Part shown: positions 60,301 through 64,000 of the stretch, piece after piece
Position numbering within the stretch: the first letter of the stretch is position 1
Layout of the letters: each line of letters begins with the position of its first letter
Source of the DNA: Acorus gramineus
Lineage: Eukaryota; Streptophyta; Magnoliopsida; Acorales; Acoraceae
Direction: 5' to 3'
Length of the DNA stretch: 64,000 nucleotides
Assembly (NCBI GenBank): GCA_030737835.1
Contig: JAUJYN010000015.1
Coordinates: 1,060,954 to 1,124,953, forward strand
Notes under the pieces: model-generated
The model's database searches: none
Told to the model about the DNA's origin: nothing
Seen by the model: the letters and a program-made list of their open reading frames with translations, nothing else
Made by a program: the position numbers and the translations under genes

Positions 60301-62668
60301 CTGTCCTGACAGAGGGCTCCCATCCGTAGGTACTACCGATGCGTTCGGGAACGTACTGATCGTGGGAGTATACCAGGTAGAGGCTACCCGGGGAAAAAGC
60401 TACCGGTGGACCAAGGGTGTAGAGCAGTCTAATCTCTTTCAAAACTCCTATGTCACCTCTAAAGGGTGAGGGTGAGGATGAGGTGAAGACACTTCGCCGC
60501 ATGACCCATTCGTTGTTTGTCCGTTCCCATAGTTGTTGGGTCCGGTTGTGTATCGATGTTCAAAGACATCGTTGGGCAGTTATCTCGATGTAGATGATCC
60601 AATAGTGTTGTGTAGACCAGTAATTCCGCATCTCTTCGACCAACGGTATGGTCTCTCCCCAAAAGTCCCAAGAGTCTCCCTCCGGGAGTGAGGGTGAGGG
60701 TGAGGTCGGTGATCCAGTAGTGTTGTGTAGACCAGTAATCCCGCGTCTCTTCGACCAACGGTATGGTCTCTCCCCAAAATTCACAAGAGTCTTCCTCCAG
60801 GAGTGAGGGTGAGGGCGAGGTTGGTCGCGCTGCCGCGTGACCTTGTTATCCATTAGTCTCCCACCCATGTTTTCTTTGAAAGGAAATTGCCTTAACATTG
60901 AACTGTTGTAATGGTGATTGGTTTCCAGCCACTCACTGAGCTTGTAGCTCACCCTCGCATACTGTTTCTTTTCAGGGGCAGTGTTGGGCGTGGAGCTGGA
61001 GCTTCCCTGTGACGTGGTCTTATGTGCGTGGAGCGTTCTGTCCGGCGGGTGGCGAGTGCGAGGCTGTCAGCAGTCCTATAGTCATTTTATGTATTGTAAA
61101 TCATGCATATGGCACAAGTTGTATTTTTTTGGACTAGACTTGGCTCTCACAGGACAGTGATTGTGTATTCGAGTATGTAATAATGTTTTTAGTTTACAGA
61201 CATTGTTGATATCTTATGCTTTCGCTTTTCAGTCAGTTATCATTTATCTTTGCTTTGCCACCTTGTGTGTTGTTGTTGGAGTCTTTGTTGACCTCAGGTA
61301 TTGATAGCTGATACTTTTTACATTGCCGTGTCTCGGGGACGACTGCCCTGGGGCGTGACATCCATAGGGGCCCCGTCCGAAACATACTCGGCGGCTCTCA
61401 TTGGAGTCATCCCGAGGTAGAAGCATGAAACCCTAAATTTTTTTGTAGAAATACTTTAAAACATCTACCATTGAAAACAAGACAAAAGTCGTTTTTAAAA
61501 CGTTTGTTAATCAGAAAAGAATCAATTGTCGAAATCAAATCATTCGTACCAAAAATCCGATTAAAACCAATCAAAACTCTTTGAAAATATCTTTGAAAAC
61601 CCTAGGTCTATCATAGGTATAAATAACCAATATGGATCTACGTTTAAACCCCAAAAATCATAGATATATGCATAGGTTCGGATCTATGTGTCCAAGGTTC
61701 AAAATAAGGCATAAGGATCATAAAAACATGATTTCTACCTTAACGAATTAACCTAAATATGGTATCTACATAAGCATATTTATTTTTACATGAAAGGCTT
61801 ACAAACCATCTTTAAAAAAAAAAGACTTAACATCATGGCTATATCATAAAATCCCACACCCTTTAAAATCATATGAAAATCCAATAAGAAAACCTAAGAA
61901 AGCATAAACTTCCAATATATTCATGTGAGACATAATACTATCATCAAAGCTTACAAAAACATCATAAAATCATCATTATATCATTGTTAAAACATAGCAA
62001 TTCAAAATCATGCGAAAACGCCTAAGAAACAAGAAGAAAACCATCCTCTTTGTTTGGAAAACCTTGAAAACGAGATCATATTAAAAGAACATCTAAAGGG
62101 AATCATTATAAACCAAAAACTCTTCAAAACTCTTTAGAAAACTCACCTAAACCCTTGCTCGAGTTCCCTTCCCGAGCCCCTCAACAATGGTGTCAAAAAC
62201 AAGAAAAAGAAGATCTTTTAGGTTTGAAATTTCTAGGGTTTCAAGGCAATGAAAGAGAAAAAGTGGTTTATAAGCCTCTCATACATGTGAGGAAACAATT
62301 ACGAAGCCAATAATTTGCATTAATCCCGATTAATGCACTTGTTCCTTCCAAAAATGAAACCTATTTTTGAAAATACGATTTTCCAGATTGACGGCTCCTA
62401 TAGCATCCGTCACCCAGGTTTCCGACAGCTCTCCCCGATCCGTCGCCCATGTGCCCGACGGCAGCTATAAGATCCGTCAGACATTGTCTGACACCCTGTT
62501 ACTGTTTGGTCCATAGCTTGATCTATACGGATCTGATTTATGATCGGTAGAAAGCGTTGGAAAGCAAACAAAACGAGGAATCTAACCACGCCAAACCATT
62601 ATAAATTTGGAATACTAATCATACCATAAAAGCAGGTTAATTACGGCCTAAAAGTCAGAGTCGTACAA
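57341..62668 (-). mobile_element. Older LTR split by the solo LTR at 57673-61360
   Basis: The pieces 57341-57672 and 61366-62668 flank the inserted LTR. GGCTCCCATTGG-type repeats occur on both sides (57590-57670 and 61370-61415), showing they were once contiguous. The right end GTCGTACA at 62668 resembles the GACGTTACA end of the element at 56985. Donor-like CTCACCTAAACC lies near 62143. Its own left end is not clear. Confidence 0.5.
57673..61360 (+). mobile_element. Solo LTR, 3.7 kb
   Basis: Runs from TGTTATGCC to GGGGCGTGACA. Flanks CCCAT (57668-57672) and TCCAT (61361-61365) are a 5-base duplication with one mismatch. It contains a donor-like GGTGAGC near 58437, a GC-rich stretch (58570-58960), a 38-base block 59016-59053 between TTGCAG and GTAAGTG, G-rich hexamer runs near 60465, 60690 and 60800, and an acceptor-like block ending TTTTCAG near 60974. 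There is no internal domain. Fossil. Confidence 0.85.
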
Positions 62669-64000
62669 TCACCAACTTAAAAGGGGAAGGTTAAGCACGA
62701 TCTCGCGCACCAACAGGCGCATGCCAATATTCCCAAGCAAACCTGAGTCAAGTAGGAACCACATCTACCTACTCAGTTCACATAAAGAGGGAGGGCAAGA
62801 GAGAGAGAAGGCCTCATCGTCTCAGGAAGCTGGTCATAACTTTGCCCCACCAAGATGGGCGCAACAACTATACCACGCCCTCAAGTCTTATGACCAAGGA
62901 ATATTAAGTATACACCCGGTTATTAACCCAGGCTTAATCATGTTAGATATTACTAATATAGGGTAGCATTACAAACAAGGACTACCTAAGTCATGCCATA
63001 TTCTATACATTCATATAAACACACATAACACATGCTCATACAAAAAGGGTGCATGCAAACATAATCATTCATGCATGAATACAATACATAGGCAAGTACA
63101 TGGTAGAATAGGGGGGTTCTACACAATATACGAGCTATACAGACCTAGCATGCAATATCTAACATAATATGGGTGCCAAGATGCCCCGTGGAAGCGCGAT
63201 GCATGACTACGTGCATCGAGCGCTTCCGAAGGGTTGGATCGAACCACTCACCGCAACCCGGGGCAGCACGCACGGAAGATTGCACACGTGCATGACAGGC
63301 AGGACGGCATGCACGCGAGCAACACGCACGCACGGGGAAGCACGCACACACGGGGCAGCACCCAGGATGCACAGGTAGAGCACGGCGCGCTGGGCACGCT
63401 GGGCACAGGCGTAGGGAACTTTGGGCACAGGCGCAGGGCACGCCGCAGGGCACGTTGGGCACCAACGCAGGGCATGCCGCAGGGCACGCTGGGCACAGGC
63501 GCAGGGCATGCCGCAGGGCACGCTGGGCTCTGGGCAGCACGCACGTGGGCACTTCGACACCCCTATACCCAAGCAACCATGCACACACACCAAATCACAA
63601 ACACTTAGCATGCACCACCTCCCAACACACCCAAATGTGCTGAAAAACCAGAAAAAGAAGAGGGAAAGCTCACCTAAAGAGAGGGGGAGGGAAGGGGGAG
63701 ATGTAGGGGCTCGCAAGCACACCCTCGACCACCTCGACCACAACCACCACCTCTTCTTTGGTTCTCTTCTTCTTGGCTGGAAACAAGGGGAGATGGGGAA
63801 ACCAGGGAACCATAAGGGGGAGCTAGAGAAGGAGGAGAAGGAATAGACAACAACAATGGCACACACCTTTATTGATCTTTATCTTCTATAGATCTCCTTC
63901 TTCTTCTTCTTGCTCCTACTCCACCAACCACTCACACACACAAAAGGGGAGTGAAATAGATGCAAAAGAGAGAAAGGGAGATCAAATAAGTGATTTTCGA
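62669..64000 (-). mobile_element. LTR fragment in inverted orientation, cut by the window end
   Basis: The sequence ATCACCAACTTAAAAGG onward matches, in reverse complement, the 59640-58300 part of the solo LTR, including the GGTTGGATCGAACCACTCACC block near 63232, a GC-rich stretch (63290-63550) and a donor-like site near 63672. The older LTR ending at 62668 inserted into it. It continues past 64000. Confidence 0.7.

Overview
The window looks like a piece of a flowering-plant nuclear chromosome. It has intron-rich genes with canonical GT-AG introns, AT-rich introns, GC-rich first exons, and a heavy load of plant-type transposable elements. No species can be named from the sequence alone. There are no bacterial-style operons, no rRNA or tRNA genes and no CRISPR array. 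I read coordinates by eye; splice sites and target-site duplications (TSDs) were checked base by base, other edges are approximate.

The only host genes I can support are two direct paralogues of the MATE (DETOXIFICATION) efflux-transporter family, both on the + strand. The first (11339-17142) has nine exons and an open 494-residue reading frame. The second (24561-29324) is a pseudogene: exon 1 has a stop and two frameshifts, and a truncated LINE sits in the second exon. It also lacks one intron that the first copy has. A 6-kb L1-type LINE on the - strand (about 17972-24010) lies between them, and SINE-like, MITE and truncated LINE copies sit in or next to both genes.

The left flank (1-9.2 kb) and the right part (30.4-64 kb) are mostly repeats. 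On the left are a solo LTR (424-2979), two abutting LTR fragments (4674-6289 and 6290-7955), CACTA-like debris and a LINE-like relic. On the right come a Mutator-like element with long terminal inverted repeats (30450-31514) and then a Russian-doll nest. A Ty1/copia fossil (31561-49751) contains an unidentified 1-kb piece, a Ty3/gypsy-type element with 3.2-kb LTRs (33220-42515, TSD ATGCA) and a solo LTR of a related family (46099-49345, TSD AAAAA). Further right are an LTR fragment, a non-coding LTR element (51281-56985) that carries a 520-bp hAT-type element, a 3.7-kb solo LTR (57673-61360) inside an older LTR, and an inverted LTR piece running off the window end. The LTR elements are broken or non-coding fossils.

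The most unusual signal is inside the very long LTRs. Different families, in both orientations, share a TATA-like start, a splice-donor-like block, a GC-rich low-complexity stretch, a 36-38 nt block bounded by TTGCAG and GTRAGTG, G-quadruplex motifs and a splice-acceptor-like block with a strongly conserved upstream core. Each LTR therefore resembles a self-contained, possibly spliced, non-coding transcription unit. This is inference from conserved sequence and has not been tested.
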